Shown piece by piece: positions 18,262 to 25,256 of a stretch of 64,000 bases of DNA. Source of the stretch: Xenophilus azovorans DSM 13620. GTDB taxonomy: Bacteria; Pseudomonadota; Gammaproteobacteria; Burkholderiales; Burkholderiaceae_C. A model generated the notes under the pieces. That model saw only the letters and a list, made by a program, of their open reading frames with translations, searched no databases and was not told where the DNA came from. Every line of letters starts with the position of its first letter. Position 1 is the first letter of the stretch. The stretch is taken from assembly GCF_000745855.1 (NCBI RefSeq), contig NZ_JQKD01000006.1:62001-126000 (forward strand). Direction: 5' to 3'. The translations under genes and the position numbers were made by a program.

Positions 18262-18978
18262 ATGCCCCGCTCCGATCCGCCCCGTCCGCCGCTTCGCGCC
18301 CGGCGCCTGCCTCTCGCCGCGGCCCTGCCGCTGCTGGCCGCGGCCCTCGCCGCCGGCTGCGCCGGCCCGGGGCCGCGCGCCCCGCGCTACGCGACAGAGG
18401 ACTTCGCCACCACCACCACCCACACGCGCGACTACCCGGCCGCGGCGGCCGACACCTGCGAGGCGGCGCGCCGCGCCCTGCTGAGCCAGGGCTTCTTCAT
18501 CTCCGCGGCGTCGGACGAGCAGCTCAGCGGCCGCAAGCAGTTCCAGCCGGCGGCCGAGGTGCACGTGGAGGTGGAGATGCGCGTCGTCTGCGCGCCCGCC
18601 GCGGCGGGCCGGCCGGGCTCCACCGCCTTCGCCACCGCCGTGCAGGACCGCTACGAACTGAAGAAGGTCAACAACTCCGCCAGCGTGGGCGTGGGCGCCA
18701 TCGGCTCGCTGTCGCTGCCCTTCGCCGCCAGCAGCGACGCGCTGGTCAAGGTGGCCAGCGAGACGCTGACAGGCGACGACTTCTACGACCGCTTCTTCAC
18801 GCTGATGGAGCGCTACCTGCCCGCACCGCCGGCAGCGCCATCCGGCGCGGCAGGCTCGGTCGCCGTGCCGGTGACCCAGGCGAAGCCACCGCCGGTGCGC
18901 GAACTGGCGCCAGCCGCTCCGGCAGCGACGCCGTCTCCTGCGGACGTGCCCATACCGCCGACGGCGTCGCGAGGCTGA
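18262..18978 (+). CDS. DUF2242 family lipoprotein
   Basis: 238 residues with a lipobox ALAAGC and Cys33 as the lipid-attachment site. The domain core (ARRALLSQGFFISAASDEQL, then ASVGVGAIGSLSLPF and GDDFYDRFFTLMERYL) is the DUF2242 pattern. The last ~50 residues are a Pro/Ala-rich tail (KPPPVRELAPAAP). It is probably anchored to the inner leaflet of the outer membrane; function unknown. Its 3' 182 bases overlap the 3' end of the convergent receiver-domain gene. Only the low-complexity tails of both proteins are encoded there. Confidence 0.85.
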   Translation: MPRSDPPRPPLRARRLPLAAALPLLAAALAAGCAGPGPRAPRYATEDFATTTTHTRDYPAAAADTCEAARRALLSQGFFISAASDEQLSGRKQFQPAAEVHVEVEMRVVCAPAAAGRPGSTAFATAVQDRYELKKVNNSASVGVGAIGSLSLPFAASSDALVKVASETLTGDDFYDRFFTLMERYLPAPPAAPSGAAGSVAVPVTQAKPPPVRELAPAAPAATPSPADVPIPPTASRG

Positions 18979-19354
18979 CGGACACCAGCGCATCGAGCGC
19001 CGCCGCCAGCTCGTCGCGGCCGAAGGGCTTGGCCAGCCAGCCCGTGCGGACCGGCAGGCGCGCCGCGGGCCGCGGCAGGCCGGTGGCGAAGAGCACCCGC
19101 ACGGCGCGTCCCCGGCGCAGGGTCTCGGCCAGGTCGAAGCCGGAAAGCGCCGGCAGGCGGACCTCGGTCAGCACCAGGTCGAAGGCGCCGTCGAACCAGC
19201 GCGTGCAGGCCTGCTCCGCGCTGTCGACGCCGGTGGCCCAGTGCCCCAGCGCCGCCAGCATGTCGAGCGTGGCGCGCAGCTGCCGCCGGTCGTTGTCGAC
19301 CACCAGCACGCGCAGGGTGCGGAAGAGCACGGGAGCGGCAGGGACGTCTGGCAT
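18797..19354 (-). CDS. Degenerate response-regulator receiver domain protein
   Basis: 185 residues: one receiver domain at about residues 14-125, then an Arg/Pro/Ala tail with no output domain. The beta-1 acidic cluster reads VVDNDRR (one acidic position replaced by Asn), the conserved Lys is present in WLAKPFG (Lys109), but the phospho-accepting Asp is Glu64 in LVLTEVRLP. Such Asp-to-Glu receivers cannot be phosphorylated normally and may mimic the active form, or act as a binding module. No histidine kinase is adjacent. The gene converges on, and overlaps by 182 bases, the DUF2242 gene. Confidence 0.75.
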   Translation of the reverse strand: MPDVPAAPVLFRTLRVLVVDNDRRQLRATLDMLAALGHWATGVDSAEQACTRWFDGAFDLVLTEVRLPALSGFDLAETLRRGRAVRVLFATGLPRPAARLPVRTGWLAKPFGRDELAAALDALVSVSLATPSAVWARPQETASLPERLAPVRAPAVASPGSPARRPSLPRRMALPAVRAGSAPSA

Positions 19355-19435
19355 GAGGCCGCCACTCTACGGCGCCGCACCGCCGCCGCGACGACAGCCG
19401 TGGCGCCGACGCGTGTAGGAGAAAACGCCGGGCCG

Positions 19436-20344
19436 TCAGCGCACCAGCGTCGACTTGCCGAACAGGCTCTCGATCAGCTCCACCGCCACCTCGGCGGTGC
19501 GGTTGCGCACGTCCAGCGCCGGGTTGATCTCGACCACGTCGAGCGAGGCCAGCCGGCCGGTGTCCGCGATCATCTCCATGCACAGCTGCATCTCGCGGTA
19601 GGTCGGGCCGCCGCGCACGCCGGTGCCCACGCCGGGCGCATCGCCCGGGTCCAGGCAGTCGAGGTCGAAGCTCACGTGCAGGTGGGTGGCCTCGTCCACG
19701 TCCTGCAGCGCCTCCAGCATCGTGGTGCGCATGCCGTGCTCGTCGATGTGGCGCATGTCGAAGACCGCGAGGCCCAGGTCGCGGATGGCCTCGCGCTCCG
19801 CGGCGTCGACGCTGCGGATGCCGAGGAAGCGGACGGCGTCGGCGTCCAGCGCGCCGGGCGCGCCGCTCCAGCCGGTAAGCGCGGCCGGGCCGTGGCCCAG
19901 CAGGCAGGCCACCGGCATGCCGTGGATGTTGCCGCTGGGGCTGGTGGCCTCGGTGTTGACGTCGGAGTGCGCGTCCAGCCACAGCACGCGCAACTGCTGC
20001 CCGCGCCGGCGCGCATGCCAGGCCACGGCGCTGATGGAGCCGATCGCCAGGCAGTGGTCGCCCCCCATCAGCAGCGGCACCTCGCCGGCGCCCAGCGCGG
20101 CGTCCACCGCCTCGTAGACGGCGCGGTTCCAGGCCACCACCTCGGGCAGGTGGCGCAGGCCGCCCTCGGGTGCGCGCCACGGCGTGGCAGGGCCGGCCAG
20201 GTTGCCGGCATCGACCACCTTCAGGCCCTGCCGCGCCAGCACCTCGGGCAGGCCGGCCACGCGCAGCGCATCGGGGCCCATGCCGGCGCCGCGCACGCTG
20301 GCGCCCACGTCGGTGGGCGCGCCGATGAGTCGCACGGTGTTCAT
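19436..20344 (-). CDS. rocF: Arginase (ureohydrolase family)
   Basis: 302 residues, usual arginase length. Binuclear manganese ligands are visible in GGDHCLAIGS, WLDAHSDVNT and VSFDLDCLDP; GNIHGMPVA and EINPALD are further family signatures. The reaction is hydrolysis of L-arginine to ornithine and urea in the cytoplasm. The N terminus MNTVRLIGAPTDVGASVRG fits the family start, so the ATG at 20344 is favoured. It stands alone on the minus strand, divergent from the phasin-like genes with a 138-base shared upstream region. Confidence 0.93.
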   Translation of the reverse strand: MNTVRLIGAPTDVGASVRGAGMGPDALRVAGLPEVLARQGLKVVDAGNLAGPATPWRAPEGGLRHLPEVVAWNRAVYEAVDAALGAGEVPLLMGGDHCLAIGSISAVAWHARRRGQQLRVLWLDAHSDVNTEATSPSGNIHGMPVACLLGHGPAALTGWSGAPGALDADAVRFLGIRSVDAAEREAIRDLGLAVFDMRHIDEHGMRTTMLEALQDVDEATHLHVSFDLDCLDPGDAPGVGTGVRGGPTYREMQLCMEMIADTGRLASLDVVEINPALDVRNRTAEVAVELIESLFGKSTLVR

Positions 20345-20482
20345 CGCGGGCAGTGTACGGAGCAGGCGCTCCGGATAGGGCAACTGCCCTAAGTTCCTGC
20401 ACTTTCTGGCTTCACCGCCCCAGGGCTTTGGCCGGATGATCCATGCCATCCCATCCAGATCACCTTTCAGAGGAACACGAAC

Positions 20483-21010
20483 ATGACCACCGCCGACACC
20501 TCCCTGCACGCCATCGCCATCGACGTGGTGGGCCAGTACAACGCCGCCGGCAAGCACCTGCTGGGCGCGTACCGCGCCGGCGCCCGCCGCCTGCTGGACG
20601 GCGCCGCCACCCGCACGCCGGCCACCCCCGCCTTCGTCGGCGAGAAGATCGGCCAGCAAGTGGCCGAGGCGCAGGCGAAGTTCAACGGCTTCCTGGCCGA
20701 CCGCCTCGACAAGGACACCGCCCTGGCCGCGCAGGTCATGGACATCGTGGCCGACCGCACGACCGGCGGCATCCAGGCCGTGGCCGACGCCGCCCAGCGC
20801 GTGACGGTCGAGCCCGGCGTGTCGCTGCTGAACACGCTGCGCGCGCTGCACCTGCCGCTGGCCCAGATCTCGCTGAAGGTGGCCGACAGCATCGCCACCG
20901 GCGCCGAGCAACTGGAAGCCCGCGTGGCCGCCACGGCAGAATCGGCCGACGGCGCGACCACCGTGCGCGTGAAGTCGCAGCGCGCCCGCGCCGCCGCCGA
21001 GAAGGCCTGA
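20483..21010 (+). CDS. Phasin-like protein of unknown function
   Basis: 175 residues, rich in Ala and amphipathic helix (VVGQYNAAGKHLLGAYRAG, GEKIGQQVAEAQAKFNGFLA, ISLKVADSIATGAEQLEARV), with a short Arg/Lys/Ala C terminus. This helix-only composition and the position directly before a PhaI/PhaF-type gene suggest a granule-associated protein, but there is no diagnostic motif that I can name. AGAGGA lies 9 bases before the ATG. First gene of a likely four-gene plus-strand run ending at 23087. Confidence 0.6.
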   Translation: MTTADTSLHAIAIDVVGQYNAAGKHLLGAYRAGARRLLDGAATRTPATPAFVGEKIGQQVAEAQAKFNGFLADRLDKDTALAAQVMDIVADRTTGGIQAVADAAQRVTVEPGVSLLNTLRALHLPLAQISLKVADSIATGAEQLEARVAATAESADGATTVRVKSQRARAAAEKA

Positions 21011-21079
21011 GCCTTCTCCCGCCGGCCCGGCGCTGCATCCCGGGGCCGCCGCGCCCCTTGACGACGACTGGAGACTGCC

Positions 21080-21619
21080 ATGGCCACCCGACGACGCTCC
21101 AACGCTCCCGCCGACGGCCAGCCGCCGCCGCGGCCCCGCCGGGCCGCGGCCCGCAAGGGGCCAACCCCGGCACCGCAGGCGCCGGCCGAACGCGGCGCAG
21201 AGGAAGCGCAGCAGGGCGCCAGCCTGTGGCAGGCCGGCCTGAAGGCGCTGGACACGGTGCGGCAGGACGCCGCCCGCCGCCACGCCAGCGTCATCGAGTC
21301 GCTGCTGGGCATCGCCCCGGTGCGGCGCGTGGTCGAGGAGGCCGCTGCGCCGCACGGCGTCTTCCCCGGCCTCGATCCTTTCGGCCTGCGCAAGTTCGAG
21401 GACGTGTTCGACCAGCGCGTGGCCGCCGCCCTCGAGCGCCTGGGCATGCCCACGCGCGACGAGCTGCAGGCGCTGCGCGCCCAGCTCGACGCGGTGCTGG
21501 CGCAACTGGAGCGCCTGGGCGCGGCGCCTCCGGCCGGCCCGCCCGCCGCGACGGCAGCGGGCAAGCCCGCGAAGAAGCCGCCCGCCGCGCGCCGCGCGCC
21601 CCGCACCACAGGCCGCTGA
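21080..21619 (+). CDS. Phasin family protein (PhaI/PhaF-like)
   Basis: 179 residues. A basic Pro/Arg N terminus is followed by WQAGLKALDTVRQDAARRH, then the conserved FEDVFDQRVAAALERLGMPT and the coiled-coil ELQALRAQLDAVLAQLERL (about residues 133-151). It ends in a Lys/Pro/Ala/Arg tail. This is the layout of poly(3-hydroxyalkanoate) granule-associated proteins PhaI/PhaF: coiled-coil granule binding plus histone-like DNA-binding tail. Role in covering PHA granules and tethering them to the nucleoid is inferred by family. Seventeen bases separate it from the TetR gene downstream. Confidence 0.78.
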   Translation: MATRRRSNAPADGQPPPRPRRAAARKGPTPAPQAPAERGAEEAQQGASLWQAGLKALDTVRQDAARRHASVIESLLGIAPVRRVVEEAAAPHGVFPGLDPFGLRKFEDVFDQRVAAALERLGMPTRDELQALRAQLDAVLAQLERLGAAPPAGPPAATAAGKPAKKPPAARRAPRTTGR

Positions 21620-21636
21620 CGCACGGGCATCATCGC

Positions 21637-22269
21637 GTGGCCGGACACCCCACCCGCGAGCGCATCCTGCAGGCCAGCCTGCAGCTGTTCAACGAACACG
21701 GGCTGGCCGCGGTCTCGACGCACCGCATCGCCGCCGAGACCGGCATCAGCGCCGGCAACCTGCACTACCACTTCAGCACCAAGCAGAAGATCGTCGAGTG
21801 GCTGCTGCGCCGCTTCGAGGAGCGCATCGACACGCTCGACGCCTCGGCCGGCGGCATCGGCGCCATCGACGACCTGTGGCTGGCGCTGCACCTGCGCTTC
21901 GAGGCGATCCAGGCCTGGCGCTTCGTCTACCGCGACATGGGGCATCTGGCGCTGGAATACCCGCCGCTGGGCCAGCGCATCCGCGACCTCAACGGCCGCA
22001 GCCTGGTGGCCATGCAGGCGCTGTGCGAGTCGCTGGCGGACGCGGGCGTGATCGACGCCACGCCCGAGCAGGCGCAGACGCTGGCGCTGCAGATCGTCTT
22101 CACCACCACCTGCTGGCTCGGCTTCGAGCAGATGGTGCCCGGCCCCGCCCAGCGTCCCCAAGGCGACACCGGATTGGCGGCGTACTACACGCTGACGCTG
22201 GTTTCTCCCTATGTTTCCCGCGAATCCAGGGCTTACCTTGACTACCTGCGAGCCAAGTACCTCGGCTGA
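21637..22269 (+). CDS. TetR/AcrR family transcriptional regulator
   Basis: 210 residues from a GTG at 21637; no in-frame ATG lies closer to the conserved start. The N-terminal helix-turn-helix is clear: RERILQASLQLFNEHG, then VSTHRIAAETGISAGNLHYHF and KQKIVEWLLRRFEERI. The C-terminal ligand domain (LRFEAIQAWRFVYRDMGHLA, QALCESLADAGVI) resembles TetR regulators with a PHA or fatty-acid context. Placement between a phasin gene and an alpha/beta hydrolase suggests it controls this cluster; the ligand is unknown. Confidence 0.85.
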   Translation: MAGHPTRERILQASLQLFNEHGLAAVSTHRIAAETGISAGNLHYHFSTKQKIVEWLLRRFEERIDTLDASAGGIGAIDDLWLALHLRFEAIQAWRFVYRDMGHLALEYPPLGQRIRDLNGRSLVAMQALCESLADAGVIDATPEQAQTLALQIVFTTTCWLGFEQMVPGPAQRPQGDTGLAAYYTLTLVSPYVSRESRAYLDYLRAKYLG

Positions 22270-22295
22270 CCGCATCCAACCCGGAGGAAAGAAGC

Positions 22296-23087
22296 ATGTC
22301 GAACCCCTCATCCATCGCTGCCGACAGCCACGATTCGGTGGTGCCGCCCCCGTCGCACCTGCTCATGCTGGCCGAGGGCCGCGTGTTCTGGGAAGCGGGC
22401 GCCACCATCGCCATGTGGCCCTGGCTGCAGCTGGCGCCGCGCGGTGACGGCCACCCGGTGCTGGTGCTGCCCGGCCTGGTGGCCAGCGACGCCTCCACGC
22501 GCCTGCTGCGGCGCTACCTCAAGGGCCGCGGCTACGACGCGCACGGCTGGGGCCTGGGCCGCAACTTCGGTCCGCGCGAAGGCGTGGAGGCCGGCATGGA
22601 GCGCCTGCTGCACGAGCTGAACGAGCGCCACGGCCGCAAGGTCAGCCTGGTCGGCTGGAGCCTGGGCGGCATCTACGCCCGGATGCTGGCCAACAGGCAC
22701 CCCGACCGCGTTCGCAACGTCGTCACCCTGGGCAGCCCGCTGCGCGGGCATGCGCAGTCCACCAACGCATGGCGCGTCTACGAGCTGGTCAGCGGCCGCA
22801 GCTCGCGCGACCCCGATCGCATGCGCATGGTGACCCCGCTGCCCGAGATGCCCACCACCTCCATCTTCAGCCGCAGCGACGGCGTGGTGGCCTGGCAGTG
22901 CAGCCTGAACGACCCCGGCCCGCAGGCCGAGAACATCGAGGTGCTGGCCAGCCACATCGGCCTGGGCGCGCACCCCGCCGTGCTCTATGCCCTGGCCGAC
23001 CGCCTGGCCCAGCCCGAGGGTGGATGGGCGCCCTTCGACAGCAAGCTGCTGGGGCCGCTGGTGTACCCGGACCCGACGCGGGCCTGA
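22296..23087 (+). CDS. Alpha/beta-fold hydrolase
   Basis: 263 residues. The nucleophile elbow is GWSLGG with Ser122; HPVLVLPGLVASDASTRLL precedes it and supplies the oxyanion region. IFSRSDGVVAW carries the probable acid Asp and the catalytic His lies in LASHIGLG. There is no signal peptide, so it acts in the cytoplasm. The fold fits esterase or lipase-like enzymes; association with granule genes could mean an intracellular PHA-related esterase, but no substrate is readable. A bidirectional terminator follows 14 bases after its stop. Confidence 0.8.
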   Translation: MSNPSSIAADSHDSVVPPPSHLLMLAEGRVFWEAGATIAMWPWLQLAPRGDGHPVLVLPGLVASDASTRLLRRYLKGRGYDAHGWGLGRNFGPREGVEAGMERLLHELNERHGRKVSLVGWSLGGIYARMLANRHPDRVRNVVTLGSPLRGHAQSTNAWRVYELVSGRSSRDPDRMRMVTPLPEMPTTSIFSRSDGVVAWQCSLNDPGPQAENIEVLASHIGLGAHPAVLYALADRLAQPEGGWAPFDSKLLGPLVYPDPTRA

Positions 23088-23101
23088 CGACGGAACGCAG
23101 A

Positions 23102-23131
23102 GCAAAAAGGGCGCCTCGGGCGCCCTTTTGC
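23102..23131. terminator. Bidirectional Rho-independent terminator
   Basis: A stem of GGGCGCC (23109-23115) and GGCGCCC (23119-23125) with loop TCG, flanked by an A run on the left and a T run on the right. It ends the hydrolase transcript on the plus strand and the solute-binding protein transcript on the minus strand. Confidence 0.92.
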
Positions 23132-23139
23132 TTTTGTCG

Positions 23140-24387
23140 TCACGGCCGCTGCATCTTGCACTCCGTCCCCTGCGCGATCTCGTTGCCGGTGTAGACCGCA
23201 TCGGTGCGGAAGCCGTAGTTCGTCCCCTCGTAGCCGGCCTTCACCGCCTTGCCGTCCACCGGCGCGATGGTGTTGACCACCTGCGGCAGCAGCAGCTGGT
23301 GGTCCTCGGCGCGCATGCGCACCGGGCCGACGACGGAATCGTAGGTCAGGTCCTCCAGCGCGCGGGCCACCTTCACCGTGTCGGTGCTGCCCGCCTTGTC
23401 GATGGCCGCCGCCAGCAGGCGCGGCACCATGTCGATGCGCGGCGCGAGGAAGTCCTTGCCGGTGCGGGCCTTGTAGGCCTTGGCGAGCGCATCGACCTTC
23501 GGCGTGTCGGCCTGGCCCGGGTGCCACTCGGCCACCCAAGTCAACTCGCCCAGCTTGGCCTGCGACACGGCCGTCACCGTGCCCGGCACCGAGCCGGCGC
23601 TGTGGTTGAAGTAGTGCAGGTTGTAGCCCGCGTCGCCGGCCGCCTTGAGCAGCAGCGTCATGTCCTGCCCCCAGTTGCCGGAGATCACCGAGTCCGCGCC
23701 GGCCGCCTTGATGCTGGCGACGTAGGGCGCGAAGTCCTTCACCCGGCCGATGGGATGGAAGGTCTCGCCGACGAACTGCACGTCCGGCCGTGCCAGCCCC
23801 ACCATCTGCTTGCCGTAGGCCGCCCACTGGCGGCCGTGCGCGTAGTCCTGGTTGAGCAGGTAGACCTTCTTCACCTGCGGCGTCTTCTTGACGTAGTTGG
23901 CGATGGCCTTCATCTTCATCGCCGTGTTGGCCTCGGTCTGGAAGTGCCAGAAACTGCAGGCCTTGCCGGTCAGTTCCGGGTCGATGGAGGAGTGGTTCAT
24001 CACCAGGATCTCCTTGCCCGGGTTGCGCTGGTTCCAGCGGTTGACGGCCTGCACCAGCGCCGTCACCACCGACGAGCCCGAGCCGCCGGTGACGATGGCC
24101 CGCGCGCCTTGGTCGATGGCGGCCTGCAGCGCGCTCTGGCTCTCCTGTGCCGAGAGCTTGCTGTCGAACTGCAGCAGCTGCAGCTTGGTGCCCTTGAGCG
24201 CGCCGCCCTTGGCGTTGACGTCCTCCACCGCGTACTGCACGTGCATGAGCATCAGCTCGCCCACGTTGGCGAAGGGGCCGGACAGCGGGTCGATGTAGGC
24301 GATCTTGTAGACCTCCTGGGCGTGGGCGCCTGCGGCCGCGAGGGCGGCGGCGAGGGCGAGCGGGGCGAGTCGGCGTGGCACGGTCAT
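23140..24387 (-). CDS. Branched-chain amino acid-type ABC transporter solute-binding protein
   Basis: 415 residues with a signal peptide (LAPLALAAALAAAGAHAQ) and a LivK-like periplasmic type I binding fold: YKIAYIDPLSGPFANVGE at the mature N terminus, ARAIVTGGSGSSVV, and VYLLNQDYAHGR. Pairs of Cys (KACSFW, TECKMQRP) may form a disulfide. GGAG lies 9 bases before the ATG at 24387; a TTG at 24402 is a weaker alternative. No permease or ATPase genes are adjacent, so it must borrow a transporter from elsewhere. Its neighbours (TetR, acyl-CoA ligase, acyl-CoA carboxylase) suggest uptake of a carboxylic acid, not necessarily an amino acid. Confidence 0.88.
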   Translation of the reverse strand: MTVPRRLAPLALAAALAAAGAHAQEVYKIAYIDPLSGPFANVGELMLMHVQYAVEDVNAKGGALKGTKLQLLQFDSKLSAQESQSALQAAIDQGARAIVTGGSGSSVVTALVQAVNRWNQRNPGKEILVMNHSSIDPELTGKACSFWHFQTEANTAMKMKAIANYVKKTPQVKKVYLLNQDYAHGRQWAAYGKQMVGLARPDVQFVGETFHPIGRVKDFAPYVASIKAAGADSVISGNWGQDMTLLLKAAGDAGYNLHYFNHSAGSVPGTVTAVSQAKLGELTWVAEWHPGQADTPKVDALAKAYKARTGKDFLAPRIDMVPRLLAAAIDKAGSTDTVKVARALEDLTYDSVVGPVRMRAEDHQLLLPQVVNTIAPVDGKAVKAGYEGTNYGFRTDAVYTGNEIAQGTECKMQRP

Positions 24388-24486
24388 GGCGAGGGTCTCC
24401 AAGGAAAAGGGGGAAGGAACGGCATCCGCGCGCAGGGCGCGGCAGATGAACAGGCGGAATCGCTGGAATGGAAGAAGGGCCGGAAT

Positions 24487-25170
24487 TCAGCCCCTGCCGC
24501 GCGCGGGCGCACGGCGCAGGCCGATGACGCGCGAGGCGAGCATCGTGAGTTCGGCGACGACCTCGTCGGGCGAGAAGCGCCCGCCCGGCCGGTACCAGTT
24601 GTAGAGAAAGCCCGGCAGGCTGCAGGCCGCCAGCGCGGTGATCCGCGTGTCGTTGAAGTCGAGGTCGCCGTCGCGGCGCGCCTGCTCCAGCAGCGGGCAC
24701 AGCCGGTCGTAGAAGTGGTTCGCCAGCTTCTTCTGCGCGGCCAGGTACTCGGGCCGGTAGACCTGCGGCTCGCGGTAGGGGAAGAAAGCCACCGGCTGGT
24801 TCTCGATGGTGGCGCGGATCAGCCGCTCCAGCCCTTCCATCACCTTCTCGCTGGCGCGGCGCGTGTCCGTGTCGGCGAAGTCCAGCACGGTGAAGCACTC
24901 GACCGCCGGCTTCCACGACAGCGTCTCGAAGATCTCCTGCTTGTCGCGGAAGTAGTAGTAGACGAAAGGCTTGCTCACGCCCAGCTCGCGCACGATCTGC
25001 GCCATGGTCGTGTTGGCATAGCCCTGCGCCGCGAACAGGCGCGCCGCCGCCTGCAGGATGCGCTCGCGCTGCACGTCGGTGCCGGGCGTGCTCGCGCGCT
25101 GACGGCCCGTGCCCTGCGGCAGGTGCGAAGGGTGCGGGGGTTTGTGCGGTGTCTCCGATGTTCTACCCAT
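24487..25170 (-). CDS. TetR/AcrR family transcriptional regulator
   Basis: 227 residues from the ATG at 25170, giving MGRTSETPHKPPH and then the helix-turn-helix (RERILQAAARLFAAQGYANT, MAQIVRELGVSKPFVYYYF). The C-terminal domain (LERLIRATIENQPVAFFPY, GFLYNWYRPGGRFSPDEV) is typical of regulators of fatty-acid or acyl-CoA pathways. It is divergent from the acyl-CoA ligase, and a dyad, CTACC-N4-GGTAG, overlaps its own start codon. Autoregulation and control of the ligase-carboxylase operon are therefore likely, with an acyl-CoA ligand inferred. Confidence 0.87.
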   Translation of the reverse strand: MGRTSETPHKPPHPSHLPQGTGRQRASTPGTDVQRERILQAAARLFAAQGYANTTMAQIVRELGVSKPFVYYYFRDKQEIFETLSWKPAVECFTVLDFADTDTRRASEKVMEGLERLIRATIENQPVAFFPYREPQVYRPEYLAAQKKLANHFYDRLCPLLEQARRDGDLDFNDTRITALAACSLPGFLYNWYRPGGRFSPDEVVAELTMLASRVIGLRRAPARGRG

Positions 25171-25178
25171 CGGTAGGA
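25161..25178. promoter_or_regulatory. Candidate TetR operator
   Basis: An imperfect palindrome with perfect inner arms CTACC (25163-25167) and GGTAG (25172-25176) around CATC; the outer bases extend it to 7-bp arms with one mismatch. It covers the start codon of the TetR gene and sits 79 bases before the acyl-CoA ligase ATG, where a local regulator could control both directions. Confidence 0.45.
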
Positions 25179-25256
25179 TTGTTGGGGCACCATCGGTTCC
25201 ACGGCAAGCATCCGCGCGCCATCCACGGCTATCGATAACCCTGACAGGCTGACACC

